From an uncultured Porphyromonadaceae bacterium (GTDB lineage: Bacteria; Bacteroidota; Bacteroidia; Bacteroidales; Muribaculaceae), in NCBI GenBank assembly GCA_900554265.1, contig USGZ01000054.1:1-8529 (forward strand): 8,529 nt of DNA, read 5' to 3'. Within the stretch, counting starts at the first letter, position 1. Every line of letters begins with the position of its first letter. Below are positions 7,672-8,529 of the stretch, piece after piece. The translations under genes were made by a program, and so were the position numbers. The notes beneath the pieces were generated by a model. The model ran no database searches, had not been told where the DNA came from, and saw only the letters and a program-made list of their open reading frames with translations.

Positions 7672-8355
7672 ATGGCCGGTATCTACGTCCACGTCCCGTT
7701 CTGCCACGCCAAGTGCGCCTACTGCGATTTCTATTCGGTGGCGCGTCCAGAGATGGCAGAGGCCTATGAGGACGCCGTGATCCGCGAATTCCGGGTGCGC
7801 CGCGGAGAGCTCGGCGACGGGGCTGTCAGGACACTCTACTTCGGCGGTGGCACACCGTCCATCCTCGAAGCCGATTTGTTCTCCCGTCTTGCAGGCGAGC
7901 TGCGGAGGGCTGAAGTAGAGGAATTCACAATCGAAGTCAACCCCGAGGACGTCGTGCCCGCGAAGGTCGACGCATGGCTGCGGGCGGGCGTCAACCGCGT
8001 GAGCATGGGCATACAGAGTCTCAAAGACACGGAGCTGCGGGCCATCAACCGCCGCCATTCCGCCGCGCGGGCCCTGGAGGCTGTGGAGCTGCTTAAGGAA
8101 AAGGGCATCGCAAACATCAGCCTCGACCTAATCTACGGATTGCCGGAGCAGACGGCGGACAGTTTCCGCCGCTCGCTTGAAGGCTGCATATCCGCCGGCG
8201 CTACGCACATTTCGGCCTATATCCTCAGCTACGAGCCCGGCAGTCTGCTGACAAGGCGTCTCGAAAGGGGAGATATCGCCCAGGCTCGGGAGGAGCTCAT
8301 CGAAGAAATATACGGCATCCTCTGCACGGAAACCGCGACGGCAGGATCTCCGTAA
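7672..8355 (+). CDS. hemW: HemW-type radical SAM protein, C-terminus lost at a junction
   Basis: 227 residues matching the N-terminal radical SAM barrel of HemW, a heme chaperone often misannotated as oxygen-independent coproporphyrinogen III oxidase. Seen directly: the SAM cluster motif C11-x3-C15-x2-C18 followed by D19-F20 (the CxF form marks HemW; true HemN has CxC), GGGTPS at 58-63, EVNPED at 89-94, RVSMGIQS at 109-116 and LDLIYGLPEQ at 151-160. HemW is normally about 375 residues. This frame keeps family character through EEIYGILCTETATAG (211-225), then reads only Ser-Pro and stops. The HEYEISN-type segment and the C-terminal HemW domain are missing. From 8328 a different frame encodes a dockerin. 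A real truncation would probably be non-functional; a sequence chimera is more likely. The start ATG at 7672 lies 9 bases after the nuclease stop and has no Shine-Dalgarno sequence. Confidence 0.85.
   Translation: MAGIYVHVPFCHAKCAYCDFYSVARPEMAEAYEDAVIREFRVRRGELGDGAVRTLYFGGGTPSILEADLFSRLAGELRRAEVEEFTIEVNPEDVVPAKVDAWLRAGVNRVSMGIQSLKDTELRAINRRHSAARALEAVELLKEKGIANISLDLIYGLPEQTADSFRRSLEGCISAGATHISAYILSYEPGSLLTRRLERGDIAQAREELIEEIYGILCTETATAGSP
8326..8346. other. Probable chimeric or recombination junction between hemW and a dockerin gene
   Basis: These bases are explained equally well by both flanks. Read in the HemW frame they give TETATAG, which lines up without gaps against the helix ending in TAAG before the ExS segment in known HemW. 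Read one base back (-1) they give NRDGR, the calcium loop of a dockerin repeat. Loop position 1 should be Asp (GAC) at 8325-8327 but reads CAC, so dockerin identity begins at 8326. HemW identity ends at about 8346, where a Tyr or Phe codon is expected and TCT is found. The shared word is therefore about 20 bases. Confidence 0.6.
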
Positions 8356-8529
8356 AGGATATCGTCATCGCAATCCGCGCCGCGATCGGGCAGACAATGG
8401 ACAACATCGATCTCGATGCGCTCGACGTAAACCGCGACGGCAGCGTCGATGTAAAGGATATCGTTATCCTCATCCGCCATTCCACCGGATACAAGCAGAG
8501 CTACCTCATCGGTTACCCGATTTCCTCCG
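8328..8529 (+). CDS. Dockerin-like module, partial (5' end lost at junction, 3' end beyond window)
   Basis: Codons in phase with 8328 encode a duplicated F-hand: repeat 1 reads NRDGRISVKDIVIAIR and repeat 2 reads DVNRDGSVDVKDIVILIR, with a 33-residue period. Repeat 2 has a complete EF-type calcium loop: Asp, Asn, Asp, Ser, Asp and Asp at loop positions 1, 3, 5, 7, 9 and 12 (8424-8459). Repeat 1 lacks the position-1 Asp (CAC, His). Dockerins normally sit at the end of secreted proteins, bind cohesins and anchor glycoside hydrolases or other exported enzymes. Here no signal peptide or catalytic domain precedes it, and upstream in this frame is only HemW shadow sequence. An in-frame ATG at 8397 could be called as a start but would cut off repeat 1, so I do not regard it as real. 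The protein continues past the second repeat (Tyr-Lys-Gln-Ser-Tyr) without a stop. Confidence 0.7.
8330..8477 (+). repeat. Tandem direct repeat encoding the two dockerin F-hands
   Basis: Bases 8330-8378 and 8429-8477 are 40/49 identical by hand alignment, offset by exactly 99 bases. The conserved blocks are the 15 bases coding the NRDG loop and 14 bases coding the VKDIV helix. High nucleotide identity between the two units suggests recent duplication or selection on the fold. It also makes the region prone to misassembly. Confidence 0.8.

Noticed and set aside
8300..8360. HemW-dockerin fusion through programmed frameshifting
   Set aside because: HemW is cytoplasmic and dockerins act outside the cell. 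A -1 shift is needed, no slippery heptamer or downstream hairpin is evident, and the HemW C-terminal domain would be missing.
8229..8480. Minus-strand open frames over the dockerin region with repeated DDDILYGDPAVAVSV-like segments
   Set aside because: The internal repetition is simply the antisense of the plus-strand dockerin repeats.
1..8529. CRISPR arrays, tRNA or rRNA genes, insertion sequences, intrinsic terminators
   Set aside because: None was seen by eye. No regularly spaced repeats occur apart from the dockerin pair, no transposase frames are present, and there are no GC-rich hairpins followed by T-runs between genes.

Overview
The window reads as a high-GC member of the Bacteroidota, probably a Bacteroidales of gut or rumen type. 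Three signs support this. Starts lack Shine-Dalgarno sequences and have A/T-rich or neutral leaders. The divergent intergenic region carries Bacteroidota-style promoter elements (TTTG about 19 bp before TAnnTTTG). The DNA polymerase III delta' and AddB-like nuclease proteins have the shapes usual in that phylum. The genus is not determinable here; an Alistipes-like lineage is a guess from GC content and gene style.

Layout. Positions 1-1763 (minus strand) hold a two-gene operon, nfnA followed by nfnB (nfnB is cut by the window start). It encodes an electron-bifurcating NADH-dependent ferredoxin:NADP+ oxidoreductase. Positions 1764-2016 are a divergent intergenic region with one promoter for each direction and an 8-bp inverted repeat overlapping the rightward promoter. 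Positions 2017-8355 (plus strand) are a tightly packed run: mlaE, mlaF, holB (delta'), a 994-residue AddB-like PD-(D/E)XK nuclease, then hemW. The first three genes overlap their neighbours by four bases (ATGA), and the later gaps are 20 and 9 bases, so one transcript is likely. The run joins retrograde phospholipid transport (MlaEF), the clamp loader (delta'), a recombinational-repair nuclease and a heme chaperone. These look like housekeeping genes sharing a transcript rather than one pathway.

The right end is anomalous. HemW is normal up to about residue 225 of an expected ~375, then stops. From 8328 to the window end a different reading frame encodes a two-repeat dockerin module. The roughly 20 bases at 8326-8346 can be read both as genuine HemW and as genuine dockerin sequence. 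The best explanation is a join inside a short shared word, either an assembly chimera (k-mer-sized overlap) or illegitimate recombination. I found no convincing undescribed system. The junction and the dockerin fragment are the items most worth checking.
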